DNA of 64,000 bases from Clostridioides difficile_A. GTDB taxonomy: Bacteria; Bacillota; Clostridia; Peptostreptococcales; Peptostreptococcaceae. A program made the position numbers and the translations under genes. This document shows positions 52,545 to 61,909 of this stretch, in pieces. A model generated the notes under the pieces. It was not told the origin of the DNA. It saw nothing but the letters and a program-made list of their open reading frames with translations, and did not search any database. Positions within the stretch are counted from its first letter, which is position 1; each line of letters begins with the position of its first letter. Location of the stretch: assembly GCA_945909635.1 (NCBI GenBank), contig OX246690.1, positions 1,674,001 to 1,738,000 on the forward strand. The letters run 5' to 3'.

Positions 52545-52807
52545 CATTTCTTGTAAAATGGATAGTTTATATTTATTTTAAATTTCATGAAATTTTCAGT
52601 TACTATAATTATAGAATGTAGTATATTAGTTGTCTTAACTATTGATTTATACATTTCATATCGGTATAATATAAAATAAATTGGATTATTTTGGTATATA
52701 ATTATTGATAAAAGATACTTATTTTTCTTCAAATTATCTGAAAAATTTTATTTTTATATTATAATTTTACTATTTTCTTTTCAAAACTATCCATTTTACA
52801 AGAAATG
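52545..52807. mobile_element. MITE-like element with 24-bp terminal inverted repeats
   Basis: Perfect 24-bp inverted repeats, CATTTCTTGTAAAATGGATA at the left end and its inverse at the right (52784-52807), bound a 263-bp AT-rich stretch with no gene. This is the size and form of a miniature inverted-repeat element. No clear target duplication is seen on either side, and no related transposase is in the window. The interior shows no further strong pairing. Confidence 0.6.
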
Positions 52808-52880
52808 GAAACTTTTGGGATATACTTATTTGCTAATGGTTTATAATAAAATAGAGGTGTTTTAATGGGAGGAAATTTTT

Positions 52881-54422
52881 ATGAGGAATTTACAAAAAAA
52901 ATTAATGTTTTTTTTATTTATATGTATAATTTTACAGATTATACATACAATACCAGTTTATTCTTTAAATGAATTTTATCAAAATAACTCCCTAAGCAAT
53001 TTTGAATCTATTATGTTTAATAATCAATTTATTAGCAAATATTCATTACAGATAATATGTATTATGACTATGATATGTATAATGCTTATACTATATATAA
53101 TATATGATAAATTAAGGTTTAGAATTAAATTGCAAAAGGTAGCTTATACAGATGGTCTTACAGGAGCAAGTACTATGGATAAGTTTGTGATTGATGCTAA
53201 TAAGATATTATGCAAAAATACTCAAGAGAAATATGCTTTATTGTATATAGATATTGATAAATTTAAATATATAAATGACCTATTTGGATATGAAGTTGGA
53301 AATGAAATTTTACGTAACTTAACTAAGATTATTAAAAATAATATATTTGAAGATGAGATATTTGCAAGAATATCTGCTGATAATTTTACTATAATTATGA
53401 AATACATAGAAGAAAAAGATATAACAAATAGATTGAACATTATATTTGAAGAACTAGATTTATTTAATAATAATCAAGAGGAAAAGTATAAACTGGTTTT
53501 GAGTTGTGGAATCTACTTTATACTTTCAGAAGATAGAGATATTAATTCAATTATAGATAGGGCTAATATACCTCATAAAATGGCAAAAGGAGGACATAAA
53601 AGTTCCTATGCATTTTATGATAATAAGATTCATGACCAAGAAATAAAAGAAAAAGAGATGGAAAATACGATGTTTTCAAGTTTGGAAAATAAAGAATTTA
53701 TTGTACATTTGCAACCCAAAATAGAACTTGATACAGGAGAAATACAAGGTTCAGAAGCTCTTGTTCGATGGAAAAGTTCTAATAAAGGTTTAATACCTCC
53801 AAATGAATTTATTCCATTTTTCGAGAAAAATGGTTTTGTAATAAACTTAGATTTATATGTACTTGAAGAAATATGTATACAACTTAGAAAATGGATTGAT
53901 GCAGGTATAAATCCAGTTACTATTTCGGTTAATGTCTCAAGGATACATTTATATTGCAATAATTTTATAGAAACATATAAAAATATAATTGATAAATATG
54001 AAATACCTGCAAAGTATATAGAACTTGAACTTACAGAAAGTATTATATTTGATAATTTTGACATCTTAATTGATATAATGAATAATTTAAAAAAAATAGG
54101 ATTTTTGATATCTATGGATGATTTTGGTTCAGGGTACTCATCATTAAATATGTTAAAAGAAATTCCTATGGATATTTTGAAGCTTGACCAAAAATTTATT
54201 ATGGAAACTTATAATAGCAATAGAAGTAAGATAATTGTTACTAAAGTTGTAGAAATGGCAAAAGAATTAGGAATGAAAGTGGTATCAGAGGGTGTTGAGA
54301 CAGAAGAGCAGTTTCAGCTCTTAAAGGAAGTAAAATGTGACATGGCACAGGGATATCTGTTTGGAAAGCCAATGCCAATTGAAGAATTTGAAAAATTGAT
54401 TATGTATAGCTCAATAAAATAG
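52881..54422 (+). CDS. EAL-domain c-di-GMP phosphodiesterase with degenerate GGDEF
   Basis: This 513-residue protein has two membrane helices (residues about 8-28 and 57-78) around a short outside loop, then a GGDEF-like domain (about 88-250) and an EAL domain (about 265-510). The diguanylate cyclase site reads SADNF in place of GGDEF, so it should not make c-di-GMP but may bind GTP. The EAL site is intact: EALVRW, NVSRIHL, ELELTES, SMDDFGSGYSS, DQKFI and EGVETEEQ. It should hydrolyse c-di-GMP, which in C. difficile affects motility and adhesion. GGAGG precedes the start. No c-di-GMP riboswitch was seen upstream. Confidence 0.9.
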   Translation: MRNLQKKLMFFLFICIILQIIHTIPVYSLNEFYQNNSLSNFESIMFNNQFISKYSLQIICIMTMICIMLILYIIYDKLRFRIKLQKVAYTDGLTGASTMDKFVIDANKILCKNTQEKYALLYIDIDKFKYINDLFGYEVGNEILRNLTKIIKNNIFEDEIFARISADNFTIIMKYIEEKDITNRLNIIFEELDLFNNNQEEKYKLVLSCGIYFILSEDRDINSIIDRANIPHKMAKGGHKSSYAFYDNKIHDQEIKEKEMENTMFSSLENKEFIVHLQPKIELDTGEIQGSEALVRWKSSNKGLIPPNEFIPFFEKNGFVINLDLYVLEEICIQLRKWIDAGINPVTISVNVSRIHLYCNNFIETYKNIIDKYEIPAKYIELELTESIIFDNFDILIDIMNNLKKIGFLISMDDFGSGYSSLNMLKEIPMDILKLDQKFIMETYNSNRSKIIVTKVVEMAKELGMKVVSEGVETEEQFQLLKEVKCDMAQGYLFGKPMPIEEFEKLIMYSSIK

Positions 54423-54461
54423 GAATTAATCTATATTATAAAAATCTAATAAATTATGTTA

Positions 54462-54493
54462 AAAATGAACTCTAATACAGTGTTCATTTTTTT
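54462..54493 (+). terminator. Terminator of the EAL gene
   Basis: AAAATGAAC and GTTCATTTTTTT form a hairpin with a T tail. The rest of the 300-bp gap to 54648 is AT-rich with no supported feature. Confidence 0.75.
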
Positions 54494-54648
54494 GTGAACT
54501 TTTTTATATACTTTTTAAGATAGTAAAATTATTTAAGATTAAAAGGAAATAATTATAGCTTTGATTATAGATATATAGTAGGCATTTTTATAAAAGCATA
54601 GTATGAAAAAATATACAGAAATATTTTCATAATTTTATTTAAAAGTAA

Positions 54649-54706
54649 TTGACATATAAGCTGTATTATTATATTATTGTATTAAGTTATTAATACAATA
54701 ATATAA
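54649..54706 (+). promoter_or_regulatory. Promoter and 38-bp palindromic operator of the second YtrA-type operon
   Basis: TTGACA (54649-54654) and TATTAT (54672-54677) are 17 bases apart. Arms of 16 bp (54669-54684, TTATATTATTGTATTA; 54691-54706) form a perfect palindrome over the -10 box. Its core GTATTA-N6-TAATAC is the same as in the operators at 40106-40131 and, with one change, at 40181-40204. Confidence 0.7.
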
Positions 54707-54722
54707 ACAAGGAGGTATAAAC

Positions 54723-55091
54723 ATGGAATGGGAACTTGATAATAATAAGCCTATATATATACAATTAGTAGAACATTTAAAATTGAAAATAATTTCAGGT
54801 GAGATTGAAATAGGATCTAAACTAGAAACAGTAAGAGCACTAGCAGAAGATGCTGAAGTAAATCCAAATACAATGCAAAAAGCTCTAACAGAGCTTGAAA
54901 GACAAGGATTAGTTTATAGCCAAAGAACTAAAGGAAGATTTGTAACAGATGATAAGGAAAAAATAAAAGCTATGAAAGCGGAAATAGCTAATGTTGAGAT
55001 AAATACATTAAAAGAGACTTTAGAAAAACTTGGGTATGATAAAGATGAAATGATAAAACTTATTACAGAAAATTTGAAAGGAGAATTATAA
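54723..55091 (+). CDS. YtrA-subfamily GntR transcriptional regulator
   Basis: This 122-residue protein has a GntR winged helix (PIYIQLVEHLKLKIISGEIEIGSKLETVRALAEDAEVNPNTMQKAL) with wing RTKGRFVTDD and a short helical tail typical of YtrA. It shares its target half-site with the regulator at 40220. It controls the two-gene ABC exporter that follows, whose ATPase starts 1 base after its stop. AAGGAGG precedes the ATG. Confidence 0.92.
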   Translation: MEWELDNNKPIYIQLVEHLKLKIISGEIEIGSKLETVRALAEDAEVNPNTMQKALTELERQGLVYSQRTKGRFVTDDKEKIKAMKAEIANVEINTLKETLEKLGYDKDEMIKLITENLKGEL

Positions 55092-55092
55092 A

Positions 55093-55818
55093 ATGGATAA
55101 AAATATAAATAATATTTCTCAAGATGGAATAGTTGAATTTAAAGGTGTAAATAAAAGTTATGGAACTAAAAAGGTTTTGAAAAATGTTGAATTGAATATA
55201 CCAAAGGGAAAGATAGTGGGATTGTTAGGTCCTAATGGAAGTGGCAAAAGTACAATGATTAAGCTAATAAATGGATTATTACAGCCTGATAATGGTGAAA
55301 TTGTAATAAATGGAATGAAACCATCAATAGAGACTAAGAAAATAGTATCTTATTTACCAGAAAGAACTTATTTAAATGACTGGATGAAGGTATCTGATTT
55401 ACTGAAATTTTTCTATGATTTTTATAGTGACTTCGATGTTAGAAGAGCAAATGAGATGATTAAAAGTTTAGATATTGATGTGAATGAAAAACTAAAAACA
55501 ATGTCTAAAGGAACCAAAGAAAAGGTTCAACTTATCTTAGTTATGTCAAGAAAAGCAAGTATATATATCCTGGATGAACCTATTGGTGGTGTTGACCCAG
55601 CTGCAAGGTCATATATACTTAAAACTATATTAAAAAATTATTCTGAAGATAGTACTTTACTAATCGCTACTCACTTAATAAGTGAAATAGAGAATATATG
55701 TGATGAAGTAATATTTATATCTAAGGGACAAATAGTATTGCAAGGAGATGTTGAAACAATAAGAGAAGAAAAAGGAAAATCTATAGATGCATTATTTAGG
55801 GAGGAATTCAAATGTTAG
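55093..55818 (+). CDS. ABC exporter ATP-binding protein
   Basis: This 241-residue ATPase has Walker A GPNGSGKST, signature-like MSKGTKEKVQLIL, Walker B IYILDEPIGGVD and the H-loop ATHLISEIE. It overlaps the permease gene by 7 bases. With the YtrA-type regulator it forms a compact three-gene exporter operon that resembles bacitracin- or peptide-response systems; the substrate is unknown. Confidence 0.93.
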   Translation: MDKNINNISQDGIVEFKGVNKSYGTKKVLKNVELNIPKGKIVGLLGPNGSGKSTMIKLINGLLQPDNGEIVINGMKPSIETKKIVSYLPERTYLNDWMKVSDLLKFFYDFYSDFDVRRANEMIKSLDIDVNEKLKTMSKGTKEKVQLILVMSRKASIYILDEPIGGVDPAARSYILKTILKNYSEDSTLLIATHLISEIENICDEVIFISKGQIVLQGDVETIREEKGKSIDALFREEFKC

Positions 55819-56576
55819 GTAAATTATTAAAATATGAATTAAAGGCAAGTGGAAGAACATTTATACCATTATATATAGCTATATTAGTAGTAGCTGTATT
55901 CAATGGAATATTTATAAACACAGATATATTCCAAATACAGGGAATAGGAATACTGGTATTGACGAGTCTTTTCATGGCATTAGGTGTTTTAACTATTGTA
56001 GTTACAATTCAAAGATTCAGAAAAAATCTTTTGGGTGATGAAGGGTATTTAATGTTTACTCTTCCTGTTAGTACTAGTTCACTTATTTTATCTAAATGTA
56101 TAACAGCACTTATATATGCTGTACTTAGTTTTATAGTTGCAATGTTCACATTTGGAATGCTTATGCTTTTTAGTGCTTCTGGAATACACTTACCTGAATT
56201 TTTAGATTTTTTTAATACTGTTTTTACAAAAGGTTCTGAATATTTTTTAGATGTTGTATTATTTTCAGTAACAATGCTTATTTCATATTCATCATTTATT
56301 TTGTTATTATATACATCAATTTCAATGGGGCAATTGCCAAGATTTAACAAGCATAGAAATATAGTAGCATTTGTTTCTTTTATAGCTATAAATATAGTAA
56401 TATCAAGTGTTGGAAATGCTATAGAAAGAATTTTACCACATAAAGATACAAATATGATATACCATTTTTATCAAAGTCCTCATTTTGCACTTGCAATGCT
56501 TGGGAGTATTGCAGTTGTAGTAATATTATTTTTCGCTACAAAATATATATTAGATAAAAAATTAAATTTAGAATAG
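55812..56576 (+). CDS. ABC exporter permease
   Basis: This 254-residue protein has six hydrophobic segments. GDEGYLMFTLPVSTSSLILSK is the loop typical of small ABC-2 permeases partnered with YtrB-type ATPases (compare SIYTLMMLPQNKFKICISK in the operon at 41 kb). It is last in the operon, before a terminator. GGGAGG precedes the ATG. Confidence 0.88.
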   Translation: MLGKLLKYELKASGRTFIPLYIAILVVAVFNGIFINTDIFQIQGIGILVLTSLFMALGVLTIVVTIQRFRKNLLGDEGYLMFTLPVSTSSLILSKCITALIYAVLSFIVAMFTFGMLMLFSASGIHLPEFLDFFNTVFTKGSEYFLDVVLFSVTMLISYSSFILLLYTSISMGQLPRFNKHRNIVAFVSFIAINIVISSVGNAIERILPHKDTNMIYHFYQSPHFALAMLGSIAVVVILFFATKYILDKKLNLE

Positions 56577-56590
56577 ATATTTTTATAGAG

Positions 56591-56627
56591 AGCCATCTTT
56601 TGAGTAATGTTCAAAGATGGCTTTTTA
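56591..56627 (+). terminator. Terminator of the second YtrA-type operon
   Basis: AGCCATCTTT and AAAGATGGCTTTTT form a hairpin with a 12-nt loop. Confidence 0.88.
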
Positions 56628-56824
56628 TATTTAAGGAGTTAATTTATATATATAACAGGAATGAAACTTTATTTCTAGTTAAATATGTACATATGTAGTA
56701 TAATGAGACTATATGTTAAAATTTGTAATAAATAGATGTATACTTGATACAATTACTTAGAAAGCATGAATTTTATAGAGTATATAAAGAAAATTTAAAG
56801 CTATGTAGATTTGAGGGAGAAAAT

Positions 56825-58075
56825 ATGAAAAGTTATACAAAGGCTAAATGGAGTGTTTGGGGCATAATTACATTTTCATTCATTTTAGTCTTATTTTTAA
56901 GGATGTCAACTGCTGTTGTTTCAGATAATTTATCAAATGAGTTAGGTTTTAATTCTATACAAATTTCAAATATAGCATCTTTTTGCCTCTATGCATATGC
57001 ATTTATGCAAATACCAGCAGGAATCTTAATTGATAAATATGGAGCAAGAAAACTTAGTAGTCTTGGAATAATAATGGCAAGTTTAGGTTCTATTTTATTT
57101 GGATTGATTCAAAGTATAGAGTTAGCATATATTTCTCGTATAGTTGTAGGTGCAGGGACCTCAGTAATATTGCTTTGTATTTTAAAAATTCAGGGTAGAT
57201 GGTTTAATAAATCAGAATTTGCTTCTGCAACAGCTAAATTTTCATTTGTAGGGAATTTAGGGGGAGTTCTTGCTACTTTTCCACTTGTGTTTCTATCTGA
57301 ATTTGTTGGCTGGAGAAATTCATTTTTATTGATAGGAATAATTGGTGTTGTAATCGGATGTTTTATGTATATTATTGTTAGAGATACTCCAAGAGAATAC
57401 GGATTCAATATAGATATGGAACCTAATGAAGAGCCAGAGAAGATTGGTATTGTTGATGGAATTAAGTCTGTTATAAAAAATAAATCAACATGGTATAACT
57501 CAATGATAATGTTCTCTTTTGTAGGTCTGACAAGTGCATTTACAAGTCTATGGGGAGTGAAATACATAATGGATGTTTATGGGGTTAGTAAGAGTTTTTC
57601 TGCATTTATAGTATCATTTTTTACATATGGATTTATATTTGGTTCAATAATTATGGACTTTGTATTTGCTAAAATAAGCTCTAGTAAATTTAATATAATC
57701 AAATATGGAGCAATAATAGATTTATTTATATGGATTCTAATTGTAGTTGTATATAAAGTAAAACCGCCAATAATGATTTTACCAATAGCATTTTTTATTA
57801 TGGGATGTATAGTGATGTCTCATTTACAAGTTTTCAATGATGCTAAGTATAAAAATAAAGAAATTTATTCTGGATTGGCAACTAGTGTCATTAATACTTT
57901 CGAATTTATAGGTAGTGGTATTATTAATTTAATTATAGCAGTATCTTTGCAAGTAAATTCACATAATGTAGTTGATGGATATAAAAGAGGATTTGTGATA
58001 TTTATAGTACTCAGTATTATAACTATAACAGCATCTCATATAGGTGTAAAAAATGATAATTCTAAGACTGAATAG
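56825..58075 (+). CDS. MFS transporter (OPA/NNP-like organic anion type)
   Basis: This 416-residue protein has 12 predicted membrane helices. MFS loop motifs are visible: GILIDKYGARKLSSLGIIMASLG (motif A) and SRIVVGAGTSVILLCILKIQGRWF, plus PLVFLSEFVGWRNSFLLIGIIGVV. It resembles major-facilitator permeases for organic anions or sugar phosphates; the substrate is not shown. I start at the ATG behind GAGGGAG, 81 bases inside the longest frame, as the extra residues are not membrane-like and have no ribosome site. It is a single gene. Confidence 0.88.
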   Translation: MKSYTKAKWSVWGIITFSFILVLFLRMSTAVVSDNLSNELGFNSIQISNIASFCLYAYAFMQIPAGILIDKYGARKLSSLGIIMASLGSILFGLIQSIELAYISRIVVGAGTSVILLCILKIQGRWFNKSEFASATAKFSFVGNLGGVLATFPLVFLSEFVGWRNSFLLIGIIGVVIGCFMYIIVRDTPREYGFNIDMEPNEEPEKIGIVDGIKSVIKNKSTWYNSMIMFSFVGLTSAFTSLWGVKYIMDVYGVSKSFSAFIVSFFTYGFIFGSIIMDFVFAKISSSKFNIIKYGAIIDLFIWILIVVVYKVKPPIMILPIAFFIMGCIVMSHLQVFNDAKYKNKEIYSGLATSVINTFEFIGSGIINLIIAVSLQVNSHNVVDGYKRGFVIFIVLSIITITASHIGVKNDNSKTE

Positions 58076-58274
58076 AATCTTATTATTGATTCAATTTAAT
58101 GCAATATTTTATAGATAAAAAAGAATTTATATTTATTACAAGGATATATACCAAGATATAATTGGAATATAAATCTTGTTTACTATGTCGAAATGATATT
58201 GTATTATATTAAATAGAAAATAAGAACTTTAAACTATAATATTGGTTCTAAAAATATAAAGTAAGGAGTTTTTT

Positions 58275-59159
58275 ATGGATACGACAAAAATAGATGATAT
58301 AAGCAAGTTGGATTTAAACAATCTAGATATTAATAAAATGGATATGGGCGGTATAATGGAAAGCTTTTTAGAATGGGCTACTACAAGTGGAGTAAAACTT
58401 ATAATAGGTATACTTATACTTTCCATTGGATTTAAAATAATAAAGAAATTTGTAAACCATGTAATGTTATTACTTGGAAAAAGGGATATTGATTTAACCC
58501 TAAGAAGGTTTTTGAAATCTCTTCTTTTAAGTGTGCTTAAAGTTGCTGTTGTAATCATTGTTTTAGAATATTGGGGAATGAGCTTATCTAGCTTTGCTGC
58601 TGTGATAGCATCAGCAGGGGTAGCTATAGGTTTAGCATTACAAGGTAGTTTATCAAATTTTGCTGGAGGATTTATCATACTTTTGATTAGACCTTTTAAA
58701 GTAGGAGATTACATAGAAGCAGCAGGTCATGGAGGAACAGTTGAGCAAATAGGACTTTTTTATACACAATTGGTTACTCCAGATAATAAGCAGATACTTA
58801 TACCTAATGGCTCTGTATCAAATGATAGCCTAACAAACTATTCAGCAAAGAATACTAGACGAGTTGACTTAACTTTTAGTGTAGGATATGAAGATGATAT
58901 AGTACAGGTGAGAAGAGTATTGAAAGAGATTGTGAATAGCCATAAATTAATAATAAATGAACCAGAACCATTTATAGGAATAGTGGAACATGGAGATAAT
59001 GCCATTAAATTTGCTGTTAGAGTTTGGTGTAATACAGAAGATTATTGGACAATTTATCTTGATTTATTGGAAGAGGTTAAAGTTAGATTTGACGAAGAAG
59101 GAATTACAATTCCTTATCCTAAGATGGATTTAACATTAAGAGAGCTAAAAAGAATTTAA
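58275..59159 (+). CDS. Small-conductance mechanosensitive channel (MscS family)
   Basis: This 294-residue protein has a hydrophilic start, three membrane helices (residues about 38-57, 78-100 and 105-125) and a soluble vestibule. The pore helix has SFAAVIASAGVAIGLALQGSLSNFAGGFIILLIRPFKVGDYIEAAG, the signature of MscS with its Ala/Gly-packed TM3. GTVEQIGLFYTQLVTPDNKQILIPNG follows. It opens under membrane tension to release solutes on hypo-osmotic shock. AAGGAG precedes the start. It is a single gene with its own terminator. Confidence 0.95.
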   Translation: MDTTKIDDISKLDLNNLDINKMDMGGIMESFLEWATTSGVKLIIGILILSIGFKIIKKFVNHVMLLLGKRDIDLTLRRFLKSLLLSVLKVAVVIIVLEYWGMSLSSFAAVIASAGVAIGLALQGSLSNFAGGFIILLIRPFKVGDYIEAAGHGGTVEQIGLFYTQLVTPDNKQILIPNGSVSNDSLTNYSAKNTRRVDLTFSVGYEDDIVQVRRVLKEIVNSHKLIINEPEPFIGIVEHGDNAIKFAVRVWCNTEDYWTIYLDLLEEVKVRFDEEGITIPYPKMDLTLRELKRI

Positions 59160-59172
59160 TATTATAAAGTCA

Positions 59173-59209
59173 AGGCACCTTTAGATTTAATCTTTGGGTG
59201 CCTATTTTT
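59173..59209 (+). terminator. Terminator of the mscS-family gene
   Basis: AGGCACC and GGTGCCT pair around a loop of about 16 nt, followed by ATTTTT. Confidence 0.85.
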
Positions 59210-59445
59210 CATTTTTTTCTTATGAAGGCTGATTTAATATCTATAAGAATCTTATGTTTTGACTTAAAACAATTAACTACTTATATATTATATATAAGAG
59301 TTTTTTATATTTTATTAAAAAAATATTTTGTTTTTATACAATTTAATGTCGTTAAATGATTGGAAATAGTTTTTGTTTTCGACAACATATAATATGTGCT
59401 TGTTATACAATTTAATTATGAAGTATTAATAAGGGGGGAAATATT

Positions 59446-60891
59446 GTGAAATCAAAGAAATTATTATCGTTAGGGATAGCTATGTCAATGTTTGTTGCTG
59501 GTTGTCCTATATCTGCAAATGCACTTGATAAAATTGATAAAATTCAAGGTGCAGATAAATATGAAACTGCTGGACTTATTGCAGATAGAGAAAACTATAC
59601 TACTGCAATACTTGTAAATGCAGATAGTACTATGGCTGATGGATTAAGTGCGAGTGGTCTTGCAGGAGCAACAAATGCACCAATTCTTTTAACTAAAAAG
59701 AATAATATACCAAGTGCAACTATGAAAAGAGTTGAAAAAGCTAATAAAGTGTACATAATTGGTGGTGAAAGTTCTATTGATAAAGCAACTGAAAACGTTT
59801 TGAGAGATAAGAATATAGAAGTTAAAAGACTTCAAGGTAGTGATAGAATTAAGACAAGTTATAATGTAGCAAAAGAAATAGGAGCTATTAACAAGGTTAG
59901 TAAGGTTATATTAACTAATGCTTTTAAAGGTGAACCAGATGCTATGAGTATTGCATCTGTAGCTGTTAGAGATAAAGCACCTATAGTATTAACTGATGGA
60001 AAGAGTGTACCATTTAACACTACTGGAACAGAAAGTTATATAATAGGAGGTACTTCATCAATGAGTGATAACTTAGTAAATGATACTAATTCAACTAGAT
60101 TGGGTGGAGTAGATAGATATGATACTAATAAGAAGATAATAAATAAGTTCTATAATGGAGCAAAAGAGTTTTATATAGCTAGCGGAACAGATTTAGTGTA
60201 TGCACTTGCTGGTTCTACAATAGCTAAAAATACTCCAACAGTTTTAGTTGATGATAATAGCAATAAGACTGTATTAAAAAGTGCAACTAAAATAACAGCA
60301 ATAGGAAATCTAAATGATAGTATATTACAGCAGTGTTTAAATGTAACAAAAAATATAGGAAATTCAGATACTGGAAAACAATATACAGTAGAGGATGCTG
60401 CTAATGCTGTAAAAAAATTGCTAGGTGTTGATAAACTTTATTATAATGAAAATTATCCAGAAGATGAAGACTTAATATTTTTATTAGATACTAGCTTTGA
60501 ATATTCAGGAAAACAATTCTACGTATTTGGTTATGTCACAGAGAATTCTGAAGGTGATGTTAGATATTGTGTAGAGAAAAATGATATGAGCAAAGTATAT
60601 ACATACAATGTTAGTGGCATTATGGAAGTATGTAACCCAGCTGACTATGAAAATAGAAAAATGATAACAGAAGATAAAGCAAAAGAATTAGCATTAGCAG
60701 AATGTGCTAGAAAGCATAAGGTTAGTGTTAATTTATTAAGAGTAAATACTGCTTATATTGATAATATTAATAATATAAAAGTATATGCTGTAAGAATAGA
60801 TTCAAAGCCACAACCAAAACAGACTTATGGATGGTATTTCATAGATGTTTATAGTGGATATGCTTATAAAGATATTTGGAATAACATTTAA
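59446..60891 (+). CDS. CWB2-repeat cell-wall protein with unique C-terminal region
   Basis: This 481-residue protein starts with GTG behind AGGGGGG. The signal peptide ends near ANA-LDK. Residues about 30-310 hold three CWB2 repeats (IQGADKYETAGLIAD, RLQGSDRIKTSYNVAKEIG, RLGGVDRYDTNKKI, each with the later ILTNAF and YIIGG-type strands), which bind the cell wall through the anionic polymer PSII. The last 165 residues are unique: two units with YTVEDAANAVKKLLGV and ITEDKAKELALAECARKH that recall PepSY. C. difficile has many Cwp proteins; I do not assign a number. The signal peptide also contains VAGC, a possible lipobox. Confidence 0.9.
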   Translation: MKSKKLLSLGIAMSMFVAGCPISANALDKIDKIQGADKYETAGLIADRENYTTAILVNADSTMADGLSASGLAGATNAPILLTKKNNIPSATMKRVEKANKVYIIGGESSIDKATENVLRDKNIEVKRLQGSDRIKTSYNVAKEIGAINKVSKVILTNAFKGEPDAMSIASVAVRDKAPIVLTDGKSVPFNTTGTESYIIGGTSSMSDNLVNDTNSTRLGGVDRYDTNKKIINKFYNGAKEFYIASGTDLVYALAGSTIAKNTPTVLVDDNSNKTVLKSATKITAIGNLNDSILQQCLNVTKNIGNSDTGKQYTVEDAANAVKKLLGVDKLYYNENYPEDEDLIFLLDTSFEYSGKQFYVFGYVTENSEGDVRYCVEKNDMSKVYTYNVSGIMEVCNPADYENRKMITEDKAKELALAECARKHKVSVNLLRVNTAYIDNINNIKVYAVRIDSKPQPKQTYGWYFIDVYSGYAYKDIWNNI

Positions 60892-60989
60892 AAAAGTATT
60901 TTTAAAAATAATTACAAATATATTCCTTCTGTAAAAGATAATAAAGCAATAATTAAAAGTATTAATCGAATAATTTTATAATTACAATT

Positions 60990-61020
60990 AAGCATTCTCA
61001 TACTGGGGAATGCTTTTTTT
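60990..61020 (+). terminator. Terminator of the CWB2 gene
   Basis: AAGCATTC and GGAATGCTT pair with a 9-nt loop, then seven Ts. Confidence 0.85.
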
Positions 61021-61184
61021 ATTTACACAAACAACATATTTTGTTTTAGTAAATTTATTTTAGTAGATATAAATTTTATAGTCTTAAAACTAGCAAAGTA
61101 GGAAGTAAATTTAATATAAAAGGGTAAATAAAGGGTTTAGAGGGCATAATATAGAATAAATTAAGTATTTAAGGAGGGTTTTTT

Positions 61185-61802
61185 ATGTGTAAAAAAACAT
61201 ATTTATTAGTAGTGAGTATACTTGTTGCAGGTTTATTGACTGCATGTAGTGGAAATCCAGCTACAGATTCAGGACAGGCACAAGATAATACGAAAAAAGA
61301 GACAAATGCGTCAAATAATGATTTAAAAGATGAAAAAAATAATGAAAATTTGAATGAACAAGATTTTAAAGTACCATACACAGATGCAGTAAGCATATTT
61401 AAAGATAAGTATAAAGATTCTGATATAGTCGATTTAAGCCTTGAAAGAGACTTAAATAAATTTGTTTATACTGTTGAAGGTGTAGATGATAATAATGAGT
61501 ATAAGATGAAAATAGACGCTAATACAAAAGATGTACTACAGGATAAAACAGAAAAATTGGATTCAGAAGATTTAAATGGAGCAGCTAGAAAAGAAAAATT
61601 AGACTTAAATGATATAATAACACCTCAAAAAGCTATGGAGATTGCATTAAAAGAACAAAATGGAAGAGTAAAAAAATGGAGTTTAGATAAAGATTTAGAT
61701 GTTACTTTTTATAAAATAAGAATAGATAAAGATAAAAATGAATATGACATAAAGGTAGATTATAAAAAGGGAACTATATTGGAGGTAGAAAAAGAAGATT
61801 AG
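61185..61802 (+). CDS. PepSY-like lipoprotein
   Basis: This 205-residue protein has a lipoprotein signal peptide with lipobox LTAC (Cys21), then a disordered Asn/Asp/Lys-rich linker to residue 60. Two PepSY-like units follow: one with VPYTDAVSIFKDKYKDSDIVDLSLERDLNKFVYTVEGV, and a second with ITPQKAMEIALKEQNGRVKKWSLDKDLDVTFYKIRID. PepSY units inhibit proteases or bind ligands outside the cell. It follows the CWB2 protein, which also has a PepSY-like tail. GGAGGG precedes the ATG. Confidence 0.85.
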   Translation: MCKKTYLLVVSILVAGLLTACSGNPATDSGQAQDNTKKETNASNNDLKDEKNNENLNEQDFKVPYTDAVSIFKDKYKDSDIVDLSLERDLNKFVYTVEGVDDNNEYKMKIDANTKDVLQDKTEKLDSEDLNGAARKEKLDLNDIITPQKAMEIALKEQNGRVKKWSLDKDLDVTFYKIRIDKDKNEYDIKVDYKKGTILEVEKED

Positions 61803-61909
61803 AAGCTTTAAATTACTTTTGTAATAATTTCTTTTTTAAATAAAATTTGTTTAAAATATAACAAGCAGGGTATAAAAAGATTAAATAACTATTTTAGGAG
61901 GAGTACGGT

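Noticed and set aside
52544..52732. 62-codon minus-strand frame in the MITE-like element
   Set aside because: Starts nowhere near a ribosome site and is a by-product of AT-rich sequence; it covers one terminal repeat.
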